Part shown: positions 18,501 to 29,060 of the stretch, piece by piece | Numbering within the stretch: position 1 is the first letter of the stretch | Layout of the letters: the number at the start of each line of letters is the position of its first letter | Assembly (NCBI GenBank): GCA_013398295.1 | Contig: VZSF01003941.1 | Location: 62,001 to 126,000 of the forward strand | Reading direction: 5' to 3' | Length of the DNA: 64,000 nucleotides | DNA from: Chionis minor | Taxonomy: Eukaryota > Chordata > Aves > Charadriiformes > Chionididae | Made by a program: the position numbers and the translations under genes | Notes under the pieces: model-generated | What the model was told of the DNA's origin: nothing | The model's input: only the letters and a program-made list of their open reading frames with translations | Databases searched by the model: none

Positions 18501-21500
18501 CCTTGCCCATGGCAGGGGGCTTGGAAGTAGATGATCTTTAAGGTCCCTTCCAACCTAAAACATTCTATGATTCTATGAAAATCAGACTCTTTTTGAACTG
18601 AGCACGACACATTCATCTGATATTATATCACATTTCTACAATTAACATGAAAAACATCTTGCCACAAATTGCAGCAGGATTGAAGCAAATTAATACAGAA
18701 CTGTCTCTAGCAATCAGGGATCAAACACAAATTCCATTTGACTAGCAAGTCAAACTGTGTCAGAGCTCTGCACCTGAAGAAAGCAGAAGACAATGGCTAG
18801 TACTTCACTATGCAGTTGCAAGCCTAGAGATCCTCCAGTTCATTCTACTTTAAATGTTCCCTAAGTAATTATTTTTAGTTTTGTGCATAGGAGTTTAAAA
18901 CTTTCTCTGTAACTTATTTTCTACTTCAGAGACATTTGCAAACTTAACTGATACTAAAACCCAATGTCCTTTAAAGATATTACAGAATTTGGATTCCTGT
19001 ATGCAGCTTAGAACACAAGAGGCATTTCAACATTTAAGCATCAAAACACTGCAAGTACTAGAATACATTTTACTACACCATAGCTCCAAGATTTGGAATG
19101 AATGGGACTACCATTACCAGGCCAGATTTGCAAAGCTAATGAGTATTATGCTATTTGCCACAAAGGATACACCAAGTCTAACAACTTCTATAGGTTCACC
19201 CTACTCTTAACAGACTTAAGAAATACCACTCCTGCCAGTATCAGACAGATTGGAGTTAATGACAATTTGGCTGCACCTTGCCCCTCTTTGGACCTCCTGT
19301 GGCCCTCAATGAGGGACTAATGCAAAAAGAAGTACCTAGGCTGTTGAAACAGCAGCAGGCTTCACATTCAGTCCAGAACAAAATAAATTGGCCAGTTACA
19401 GGGCCAAACTAGTTGCAGGTAGCTAAAACAAGAGTTAACATATAGTCCATTCAGTCTGTTCTTCCTCACGAAGAGGAAGCTCTTAACCACAGCACCTGGT
19501 CATTTAAAACTGCAAACACAAAATCAAGGTATCCTGTTGTATAAGGAAGTACAAAGGGCCAGTAAGATACAGTTTTGCAATCAATCTCACAGCAATGGTG
19601 ACGATATAAAAAAAAAAAGTGTTAGCAGCAGTGAAAGCCGTTTGTGTCTCCACAAAGCTCAGTGTTTCATTTAAAACTCTATAGAGAAGTAGCTCATACA
19701 CTGCTTCCTTCACAAGCATTCATTTAATTGGGGCTATCCAGCCAACTCTAATACCAGGCAGGGACAATGCCTTAGCCAAATTAGTGTGAAACTCAGTTAC
19801 AAGACAGTGATTGCCTTATTATGCCTCATTCTTCCCTGATGCTAATAAGTATCTCCTCTTTTTTGTCATTACCATGGCTGACTAACATGCTTTCATACTA
19901 TGATTGATTGAGCTATTTAGCCAGCAGCTTAATTTCATGCAACTTCATGTCACTAAGAAGTGTGTAATGTTTTTGGTCAGCTCCTTACAAAGATCAATCT
20001 TGCTAAAACAGTCAGGATGCACAAATTATCCTTAAAGAACAAGCAATTCAGAAAATTCTGCTTTAAACTAAGTAGTCAGAGCATGCTTTCAGCTTATTAG
20101 CCAGTGGCAAGTCAACATTCAGGCACACCACAGAACCTGTCATTCTCCTTACAATGATTATGCCCAATTAAGCCATAATTGAAAATGGAGTGTTGCTTTA
20201 AGTTGTCTTTAAGTTCAGAGTAGGGGCATATGAAAAGCATTCACAGCTTTATAAGATGAGCTATGATAACAGCAGTTCCTCTTCAGCGATGAGATAGAAG
20301 TATATTATAGACAACAAATAGGAAGTATTAGTCTAGATTAAGGTAAAGTTGTTAGAGAAGAACAGCACATTCTAAGTACACAATACTGCTACCTTACCTG
20401 GTAGACATCTCCATTAACCACTCCATCCACAGCATCTGTAAAGAAGTGACTGTAGTTTAGACATTTGAGAAAAGACAGAACAGCCAGTTTTACTGATTTC
20501 AGTAACTTGTAAGGAAAGCTTTACTAGAGTATCTAATATGGGAGCTAAGCAAGTGAGCATTACTTTATATTCTGCAGGGTCACTTCCTTACATCTGCAGT
20601 TTTCCTGGTAGGCACAAGAAACCAAGTGAGCAATTATTCTTCAGAAGGTCATTTCTTCACCATGAGACCATGCTGCAGAGTACATGAACAGAGCCAATAC
20701 TGCCGAGAAGCTGCTACAGTGTTCTAAAGTTATTCCCACTTTCTCCTCCCTGTCTTAGAAGCTGACTACAGTTAAGAAGCATGACTGTTTCAGTCCCTAC
20801 CTGGAAGAATAACAATCTTGCAGACAACACTTAGTAATTCTTATCTTAGTTTGTTTACCTCTTCATTCCTAATCAGCTCAAAAGCTACAGCTAACATAGC
20901 AAAGTAACTTTTCTGCTGCCTTCTATGATGACATGTTTGATAACTTCCTATTTCAGCTGCAGCATTACTCCCTCTAAAGTGACACTGGCAGTGGAGCCTA
21001 AAGAAGATTGACTAGGAATCTTTGCCACAGGACCCTAAAATTTCACCTTATTAAAACACAGCCATGGGGAACATGTCAGCTGTGAGACAAGCATTTGAGT
21101 TTGGGAAACTATTTAAATCTCCAGATTATGCAAAACACGCTAAGATTTTCAAGAACTGCTAAATTTCAGCAAGGCATCTCTCTGGAACAGTGCTATGTAA
21201 CATCTGCCTACATGATATGACAAGTCATGTTACCACCTTTGTCTCACCCATAATGCTACCATGGATAACACACAGAAGTGTTTCCACCATGTAAATACAC
21301 TCTTCAATGAAAGAAGAGACTGTATCAAAGTCACCCAGTAGTAAGCAGAAAACCAAGTTATTTTGCACCCCCTTATTAAATAAAACTGCTTTCACCTACA
21401 AATAAGAGCATTATATCACAGTACCCTCAATTTCTTTGTGGCTATGTATTCCTCAATTTGTAACAGTAATGTTAATGGCATGCTGAAAACTCTTCATACT

Positions 21501-24500
21501 CCTTTATGAGGGAACTAGGCAAGCACTATTAAGTCCTGAGCCCTGAACAGCAATGTATTAGGTAGGGGACTGCAAAGTCATCACTTCAAACATGGTAGTT
21601 AAGCTGGACAATAGTAGTCTTGAAGAACAAAGTTACTAGCTTCAATATGGGAAAGACTCAAGTTAAAATACTACGTTCTTGTGACTGAAAAGCTAGTTTT
21701 TGTTATAACTAGACTCCTATATCTGAAAGATGGTACCTACTTTGTCTGATTGCTATTCTTCTGCAAGTTACAGGAGCCAAAAAGAACATGTTTGCAAGGC
21801 ATGTAATGCTAACAGCAATTGTCTGATTTACAGCAGCTACCCTGCACACCACTTAACATCAGTCTGGAAGCTCCCTCAAAGCAGATTTGTAGAGATCACT
21901 GCCTGTACACTGACTTGGGCAGTTACAGCTACAATTAACAGTTCTACGAAACACGTTTACGAAGACTAAAGCCCACAAAGAAAACACGCTTGCACTTCAC
22001 AATCCTTCAATTCGAGCCCATCTGCACTACACAGGCATGCTGCAGCTGTTCACCTTGTTTTAACAGAGCTGGAATTAAAGCTAAGCCAGGGCCTATAACT
22101 CATCTTGACATTAACAGCTTGAATAATAAGCTGGCTTCCCACTCTGCCTACCTTGGAAGAGCAGACAGCAATTCACACGTTCAGACAGTCAAACCAGAGA
22201 CACAAGTTTATTGCTGCAACACTCAAAAGGGGCTAGCCTTTAAATATACGTAGCTCTCACCTCCAGCAGGCAGGCAGTTGTTTCATGAGAGAGACTCCTT
22301 GGGAAACACTGACTCACCAGCGAGGTGAAAGGGCTAGTAAGTCTTGAAGATTCCCTGAAGAACTGTGATAATATGATTAAGTTTCCTTGTTACACCAAAA
22401 ATCATTCATTAAAGTCTTCGGTACTCAGGCTGATAGTCTACTGAGGTAGAAGGAACCACATCATCATTGCTGAGGGCTGCAGCTGACAGAACAGATGCAT
22501 TTTACTTAGGGCTGCTTTTCTTCTGCACAGAAACAGCCACTAATTGGCACAGAGCTAAGTGTTTCCAGAGGGTACTCGGGTCAGAAGCATTAAAAATACT
22601 AAAACAAACTTCCCATCTGTTTTGAGCTCCCCAGAACTTGTGATTAAGATGCAGAGTCAGCAGCATGCTGACTGAGCATACTGCAAGCAGCATACTTTAC
22701 CAGTATGCTGTCATATGCCAATACAAGTATGCTAACTGTACAAAGACCAAGAGTCAAACATGCTCTCATTTCAGCTCCCCAGTCTCAGTGTTTGTATAAT
22801 TCAGTATGAAGACTAGAAAAACTAGCTGCTTGCCTGCCTTAGCATCAGTAATCAATGCTAGTTGTGTATCAGATTTCTTTGTCCAGAAACATGTCATTTC
22901 GTACCTGACTTCCCACAGAAAAAGCCTAAATACCATTACTGCCATCATCATGTTTTCATTCACCATGAACAACATCGATACTGGCGTTGGAGTCCATCCA
23001 ATTCTATAACAGTATCACATCTTGAAGCTCATGAAGTTACCAGTGCACATTTAGAACTATTCTAGTGATAGATAGTTCCTCGCTGTTTGCTTCTCAATTT
23101 AAGATAAAGCTTTAGTTCCAAGGATACTGTTACAAAGAACATGTCCAAACATCTACAGTTCTGTAACACACACTGACAACAGGATAATAATCAACTTCCA
23201 TATAGCAACACAGATAGTTTTTAGAGTCTGGAAGGGTTCAGAGAGATTAAGCCATATCAGCTACCTTGCACTCACAGAAGAAAAACAAACTTGCCAGAAA
23301 CAGACTGCTAGAACCAGTGCGCTCCACATATACTACAGCTTACAAAAAAAAAAGGGCTGGGTAGCTTAGCTTGAAAAAAAATACAACAACAATTTTGTCA
23401 CATTTGTCCTACAAGTCAACATATGGCTTCAGAGGCATATGCCAATGATGACTCTGAAGGCAACTACTTGCATTAATACCAGACTCAGTACTACTTGGCA
23501 CAAAAGGAAATTTGCTTAGGCTTGTTCGCCAGCCTCTCTGAAGTCTTACTCCCAATGCAAAAGATGATGGCTATCAGAACAGCCAGAGGCAGGACTTCAC
23601 AGAGGTAGCTCTTCTAATACAAGTCCAACCATTTCCTAACACATGGATTAGTTCCTCCTGAGGTCTTCTGACCCAGCTATGCTTTGGACAATATCCTCAT
23701 GCAGGAGAAAGGAACTTAATATAACCATATACAAAAGTGCATTTTATGAGCTACTTTAAGCACCTCTTAAACAAGAAGTACTCCACTTCATTGCTACTTT
23801 GCGTGAACTAGTAGCTACAGATAAAGCAACAGAAGTACAAAACCATGATATATTCTGGTATAAGGTTAAGTGACTTCATCACTCAAGACCTAGCTTCCCA
23901 TCCTTTTTTTTCTGGGCACAGGTGGTACTTCCCCTACACATACCTCTCATCCATAAGAGTATGAGAAAGACTCTTCTCCAAAGTTTTTGTTTAGTTAGTT
24001 ATGCAAGAAACTGTGGAAGAAACAGTTTTCCTAGCCACAACTCATTCTTGTGCCTGTGTGCAAAATTAAGAAGAATGGGTCAGGAAGAGTGCGTCTTTCC
24101 TGTCTTTTAGTTGTAACCTGCTATCATACCCAAACCCATTAGAGTTCCCTCATTTTCAGTATAATCAACATGCTAGTACTAGACTGCACCTTCCACTCTG
24201 CACTAATGCTTCTTTAATTTCTCAATAGATACAGCATTCACTTGTAAACAGAAAAATAGGGGGGTTTTCTGCCATGAGCTTCATAATGCAGCATCACCAC
24301 GAGACAGCAAATGCAAGTTAAACAGATACCATACCTTCTCAGTGCTACCTTATGGTGCTCTGAGGCCTCAAGATACTGAGGCCATAGCAAAACCAAGAAC
24401 AGTAGCTGTTCAAATGAGTAAGAAAACATACCAATAGTCACAAACAGATAAGTAAAAAAACATCTGTGGTGCTAACTAGAGAGACAGGAGGAAAAAATTC

Positions 24501-27500
24501 TTTCCAAAATCATTTTCAAGCAAATTCATATTGAGCCCCTGAAAGGCTATTAAATGTGATTTATGGACAAACCACCAAATGCAATAGTTTCTTAACTCCT
24601 AGAGAGACCCTCTTCAGAACATGGAGAAACATCATTCATTCAAGTTCATAACAGAGCTTGAAACTGTAAAAGCAATGTTTGAAACTAGACAGCCTACATT
24701 AAACTTGTGTGTATTTCCATGATTGTTAACATATAAATCTGTTCGTCTTTGAAGCTTGTCTTTGCAGCGTTTGACATGCTGGAGGGTAAGGATGCCACCC
24801 AGAGAGACCTAGACAGATTGAGAGGTGGGGCTCTGCCAACCTCATGAAGTTCAACAAGGCCAAGTCCAAGGTCCTGCACATGGGTCAGGGCAATCCCATG
24901 CAAAAATACAGACTGGATGGATCGAGACCAGCCCTGAGGAGAGGGACTTGAGGGTGTTGGTGGATGAGAAGATCAACATGAGCTGGCAGCATGCACTCAC
25001 AGCACAGAAGGCCAACCGTACCCTGGCTGCATCAAAAGAGGCATGGCCAGTAGGTCAAGGGAGGCAATTCTGCCCCTCTAATCTGCTCTCATGGGACCCC
25101 ACCTGGAGTACTGTGTCTAGCTCTGCTGTCCCCAACATAAGGGCATGGACCTGCTGGAGCAGGTCCAGAGGAGGGCCACAAAGATGATCAGAGGGCTGGA
25201 GCACCTCTGCTATGAGAAAAGGCTGAGAGAGTTGTGGTTGTTCAGCCTGCAGAAGAGAAGGCTCTGGGGAGACCTTGTAGCAGCCTTCCCGTATCTGGAA
25301 GGCACCTACAAGAAAGCTGGAGAGGGACTTTTTACAAGGGCATGTAGTGATAGGACAAGGGGTAATGGTGTCAAACTAGAAGAGGATAGATTTAGATTAG
25401 ATCTCAGGAAGAAATTTTTCACCATGAGGGTGGTGAGGCACTGAACAGGTTGCCCAGGGAAGCTGTGGAAGCCCCATCCCTGGCAGCATTCAAGGCCACA
25501 CCCGATGAGGCTTTGAGCAATCTGGTCTAGTGGATGGTGTCCTTGCCCATGGCAGGGGGCTTGGAAGTAGATGATCTTTAAGGTCCCTTCCAACCTAAAC
25601 CATTCAATGAATGTAATTCTCCGTAAGAAGCTACTTGACAAGCCGTCACAAGATTTTTATATTAACATACAGGTTCTAGAAGCCACACTACAACCTGAAC
25701 TCACTCTCTTCCTGCTTAGAGGACATAGCAAGTCCTGCTATAACCTGAAGACCTAGTATTGTCAGACTGGAGAGAACTGAAGAATTTGACTGTAATTAAA
25801 TGCAGGCATTGATTTATGACTGAAAACGAAATCTCATAAAGGACCAAGTTACTAATAAGTAGGCAACAGCACTGTATTACTTGATTTATACAGTACTTCC
25901 TGTTTTCTGAAGCAGTGATTATGCTTCGTCTTTCAAGGGAAATAAGATTAGTTTTCACGTGCCCAGGAAGCTTGAACAGGATAGCTATTTACATAACAAA
26001 CTGCCTACTGGTTCCAGACAGTATTCCAACCCTGAACATATCAATATGAAGTGACTCTGAGTAAGACATGAGCTTGACAAGATTCTGCTATTCCCCCCAT
26101 ACTCACCCAGTACCCACCGTTAATACAGTTAAGAGCAATATACACTACTATCAGTTTCCCGATATTAGCAGTTCACTGAGTTTACTAGCATTCATGTACT
26201 TATGTAATCTTTAAGAGGCTGCAATTTTAAAACTGCTTGTTGTATGTTTCTTACAAGTGTACTTCAAAAAGTTAGTGACTGCTTCTCACAGTATTTGAAG
26301 TTAAGATCTTCAGACTTCAGCCGAGAGCTGCTTGAGTTATGGCTTTTGGCCCATTATTTAGAAAGAAAACTTATCCAACAGACCTGTAAATAAGGAGTTC
26401 AAAAAGGTTATGGTTAAAAAAAGTAAATCCACAAATCCCCGATCACAATGCTTAAGGATTTACATAAGAAACATTTGTCATCATGCCTGAATCAGTATAT
26501 TTTGCACTGCCGCAGTCCACACTTTTTAACAAGAAGGGAGTGAATACAGGCTCCGACAGTCAACAAATGGATATTCTCTTAAAAAACTGGACCACCGAAA
26601 GTCCACAAGCAATATTTAACAGACTGAAGTGTAAATCCAATCACAGTGCCTACAGGAAAGCAAGACAACATACAGCTCGCACAGAGCTTAGATCCTTAGA
26701 TCATATTATCATATCAACTATTTTCTATCTTTATATTATAACTTTCTAGAGAAAGTTCTCCAATAACAGTTCTGCATTCCATGACAAGTCAAAGTATGTG
26801 ACTTGAGAAAAAAAAATCTTGATAAAGCACCTTAAGAACTACTGTTACATATCAAGCCAATCTAGAAGTATTTAACATGATGACTTTTTAACAAGGAATC
26901 ACTCTGCAACAGCCACATTGCATGCATGTAGGGAAGGTATGGACCTAATTGGTTCTTAGCACCTTGTGAGAAAGTCCAGCATCAGAACTTTCTCCAAAGT
27001 TAGCCCCTAAACAGCTACTTTAATGTTCCAGAGTCTGGAATGTAAAGGCCACGAGCCATAACACTTTTCTGAGGCTTTTGAAAATAAGAGAGGAAGTGTC
27101 CACTGTGTCTGTTTCTGCACTATACATAGAATACAGAAGTCAAGCTACATCTGGTATCAAAACAGGATGCTGTTCTGATAGTGATTATCCTCATGTTCTA
27201 GCCCTTGAGCAAGTTACTGCCTTGTAAACACTGTATTTACAGGAAGTATGTATGTTTTGAACTTCATGAATGAGCTCACTCTAAGGGCTGCACTACCACT
27301 GAATAAGCACTGGAAGCAGCCCGTTTTCATTACTCAGTTTATCTAGTTGGGCTTCCTCATACATAAGATATGCCAATAATTTCAGAAATCAGGTTGCATA
27401 ATGAAGACTTAATTCTAAAGATGTTCCAACGGTGAACTGGGGAGCAAAGTTATTCAACTTAGTCTGAATAAGAGTGGCATCTTCCTGAAGTGACAAAGGA

Positions 27501-28578
27501 ACGTCACATGAAAGCAAATACGTTCCTATAGACCCAGTGACAAGTATAAGCAGTCTTCCAAAAGCGCTGAAACATGTTATGTGCAGCACCCTCCTACATT
27601 CACAACTTCTTTCCACTTCAGTTAAAAACCCCTAAACCTCTTGTAGTCAGAAGTGTTGATTCAGGGGTGCTTTAGCTACCGTTCGACTAACCTCTAGTTC
27701 CCAACGTACACAACCACTCTCCTTTGAAAGTAACAGTGTTCTGCAGTGTCGGTTTTCTCACATTCAGTACAAAGGTTACCAAGGAACAAAGGCTAGAGGC
27801 TTAGTAAAATTAAACATTAGCTCAACTGCTAGCACACTTTAAAACTAAGATCACTGCCTCTGAAGACAGAAACACAAGTGGCAGAACACAACGCATTGCC
27901 TTATCCTGCTTTCAGTGGATCTTCATTTCAGGGAGGCTAGTGGATTACAGAAGAACAAGAGTTCTCAATAGGCTACACTTTAGCAAGCCTGAGTACCCAT
28001 CCGCCTTTAGGAGATACAAACTATAAATACCACCGCGTCTGAGGGAGCAGGGAGACAACTTACACAAGGCAGAGCACACCCAGGACGACCAAAACGGCAT
28101 GCCCGCACGGCGCACACCTAATCCTGGGACCATCCCCCGAGAGTCCGGCCCCGCTCACCGGCAGCATGTGCTTGGGGAAGAAAGCCGAGACGAGTGTCCC
28201 GCAGGCAGCGCTCCCTCCCGGCCACGGGGCCTCTGGAAAGGGAAGCTACAAAGCCCCGCCAGGCCAGGACCTACAACCCGCCCACACCTCCCCTGCCCCA
28301 CCGCCAAGCACCGCGCCTTCCTCCGCAGGGCCCCCGGCCAGGGGGAGGGGCGGTGAAATGGGGCCCGCCGTCCCTCCCCGCATACCCAGGTCGAGGTCCT
28401 TAGGAACCTCGCCGTCCTCCAGGATGCCGTAGCCCTCGTCGTTTTCGATGCCCGCGATCTCGTTCTCCTGCTGCGCCAGGAAAGCGGCGGCAGGATCTTC
28501 GTCGGTGTCGTCCAGCGCGCCGTTATCGGCAGCTGCGGCCGGCGGCTGCTGAGCACCGAAGACCTCCAAGTCAGCCAT
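12366..28578 (-). CDS. CLTA: CLTA, clathrin light chain A (complete)
   Basis: CLTA is the regulatory light chain on the clathrin triskelion of coated vesicles. Constitutive coding exons, in transcript order, are 28578-28386, 20435-20398, 17480-17363, 16360-16249 and 12537-12366. They join in phase to 210 residues; mammalian non-neuronal forms are slightly longer. The conserved block [19 protein letters not shown] is at about 33-51, preceded by an acidic DED at 26-28 where human CLTA has EED. The heavy-chain-binding helix ([18 protein letters not shown] onward) spans about 90-150. The C-terminus has [16 protein letters not shown] and ends [15 protein letters not shown] and [11 protein letters not shown] identify CLTA rather than CLTB, and linkage to GNE agrees. 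The start MADLEVFGA is chosen because the frame upstream shows no family sequence. Confidence 0.97.
12538..16248 (-). other. CLTA intron 4 (contains the cassette exon)
   Basis: Apart from the 54-base cassette exon it holds no recognisable gene. An A/C-rich low-complexity run lies near 15478-15510. The overlapping open frames at about 15.1-15.4 kb on both strands are unsupported. Confidence 0.7.
14814..14867 (-). CDS. CLTA: CLTA neuron-type cassette exon (54 bases)
   Basis: The acceptor is acctag and the donor GT|gtatgt. The segment encodes [18 protein letters not shown] with both ends in phase 2, so it can be skipped or included without a frame change. This is the 18-residue brain insert of mammalian CLTA, residue for residue. 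Its neuron-specific use is known from mammals and inferred here. I did not find the second, 12-residue neuronal exon that follows it in mammals. Confidence 0.92.
16249..16360 (-). CDS. CLTA: CLTA exon 4 (helix continuation)
   Basis: Acceptor cttcag, donor ACAG|gtaagg. It encodes [20 protein letters not shown] followed by [17 protein letters not shown]. This is the long helix that binds the heavy-chain proximal leg. The exon ends in phase 2, so either the neuronal cassette or the terminal exon can follow. Confidence 0.96.
16361..17362 (-). other. CLTA intron 3
   Basis: This is plain intron sequence of about 1.0 kb with GT/AG borders. No repeat or gene is recognised in it. Confidence 0.75.
17363..17480 (-). 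CDS. CLTA: CLTA exon 3 (start of heavy-chain-binding helix)
   Basis: Acceptor ctttaag, donor CTTG|gtaaag. The exon encodes [19 protein letters not shown] then [13 protein letters not shown]. The second part is nearly invariant among light chains. Confidence 0.96.
17590..18578 (+). mobile_element. CR1 LINE fragment A1, in CLTA intron 2
   Basis: Sense-strand CR1 3' portion. It begins in the reverse-transcriptase end (gtattcctcaggggtcagaa, then 'LLFNIFI'-like coding in broken frames) and runs through ttcagcctgcagaagagaag to the 3' tail ccttccaacctaaaacattc with two ATTCTATG-type units. Open frames inside are interrupted, so it codes for nothing intact. It is antisense to CLTA. From 17732 to 18559 it is identical to 24772-25599. 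Confidence 0.92.
18579..20397 (-). other. CLTA intron 2, remainder
   Basis: This is ordinary AT-rich intron between CR1 copy A1 and exon 2. I recognise nothing in it. Confidence 0.7.
20398..20435 (-). CDS. CLTA: CLTA exon 2 (38-base micro-exon)
   Basis: Acceptor ttttacag, donor CAG|gtaagg. The exon encodes [13 protein letters not shown], with the first base taken from exon 1. It matches the small linker exon of mammalian CLTA (AVDGVMNGEYYQ). It is too short to be found as an open frame; splice sites and phase fix it. Confidence 0.95.
21800..22328 (+). repeat. Duplicated segment B, copy 1 (CLTA intron 1)
   Basis: The segment runs from catgtaatgctaacagcaat to about gaggtgaaag. It recurs at 31331-31854 in the same orientation with six substitutions and one 5-base deletion (cactg) seen by eye, roughly 99% identical. 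The differences are grouped toward the ends, and the central ~370 bases are identical. I do not recognise a transposon family, and no terminal inverted repeats are evident. The 87-codon open frame inside is shared by both copies but resembles nothing known. Confidence 0.85.
24771..25612 (+). mobile_element. CR1 LINE fragment A2, in CLTA intron 1
   Basis: It has the same CR1 sequence as 17732-18559, starting abruptly at tgacatgctggagggtaagg and ending ccttccaacctaaaccattc. The body shows no difference from copy A1 in a line-by-line comparison. The last ~20 bases (aaccattcaatgaatg) differ from the ATTCTATG tail of A1. It has the same internal deletions and frame breaks as A1. Confidence 0.92.
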
Positions 28579-29060
28579 AGGCACGAGAAGCGCCTGAAAC
28601 ACCAGTATGTGACCAGCTACAGCTTGCGCGTCTGCGCCAGAAAACAGCGCGGAAAGGAAGGGCGCCCCTCCTACGCCAATCAGAGTCGAGCACCGGCGCC
28701 AATCAGCGAGAGGCGGCGGCGGGGCTAATGGCGCGTGATGCCTTGATCTCCTAGCCAATCAACGTCAAGGGCGTCGCTGGCAGCGGAGGGGCGTGGGGTG
28801 CCCCGGGGCGGGGCGCTGCGTGATGTCTCTGCGGGCGGGAGGCAGCAGAGGTGGATGACTCCTCCTGCCCCTCGGACCGGGCGGCGCGCGAGGGAGGGGA
28901 CCTGTGGCGGCCCGCACGCGCACGGGGCGCTGAGCAGCGGGTTCCGGCCTGCGGCCTGGGCTCCATCTCAGGCAGCGCCCGGCCCAGCAGGCCCGGTCGG
29001 TCTCGACAGGCCTCCGCTCCCGCATCGGGCAGCGACCGGCATTTGGTCTGAGGCAGGGAC
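28090..29060. promoter_or_regulatory. CpG island / CLTA promoter
   Basis: Sharply GC- and CpG-rich DNA surrounds CLTA exon 1. Three CCAAT boxes on the + strand (28676-28680, 28699-28703, 28755-28759; each CCAATC) lie 100-180 bases upstream of the start codon, typical of NF-Y sites, which work in either orientation. The last is followed by aacgtca, a half CRE. GC boxes (ggggcggggc) lie near 28803. There is no TATA box. The transcription start is not determinable but is probably within ~100 bases of the ATG. Confidence 0.8.
28386..28578 (-). CDS. CLTA: CLTA exon 1 (start codon exon)
   Basis: It encodes residues 1-64 plus one base. An Ala/Pro-rich start ([20 protein letters not shown]) is followed by the near-invariant light-chain block. 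The donor is CTGG|gtatgc. NDEGYGIL resembles the NDEGF of CLTB more than the NDEAF of human CLTA. The exon sits in a CpG island. Confidence 0.96.

Larger units (their letters stand above)
20436..28385 (-). other. CLTA intron 1
   Basis: This intron of about 7.95 kb holds two duplicated segments (21800-22328 and 24772-25610, listed separately). The rest is AT-rich with short chance frames, for example 22806-23065 on both strands. The 5' 250 bases lie in the CpG island. Confidence 0.7.

Noticed and set aside
12366..28578. The clathrin light chain gene as CLTB
   Set aside because: [25 protein letters not shown] and linkage to GNE fit CLTA; the CLTB-like NDEGY is a single position.
28579..28758. 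Extension of CLTA exon 1 by 60 residues to an upstream Met
   Set aside because: The upstream part does not resemble clathrin light chains, while MADLEVFGA matches the normal start.
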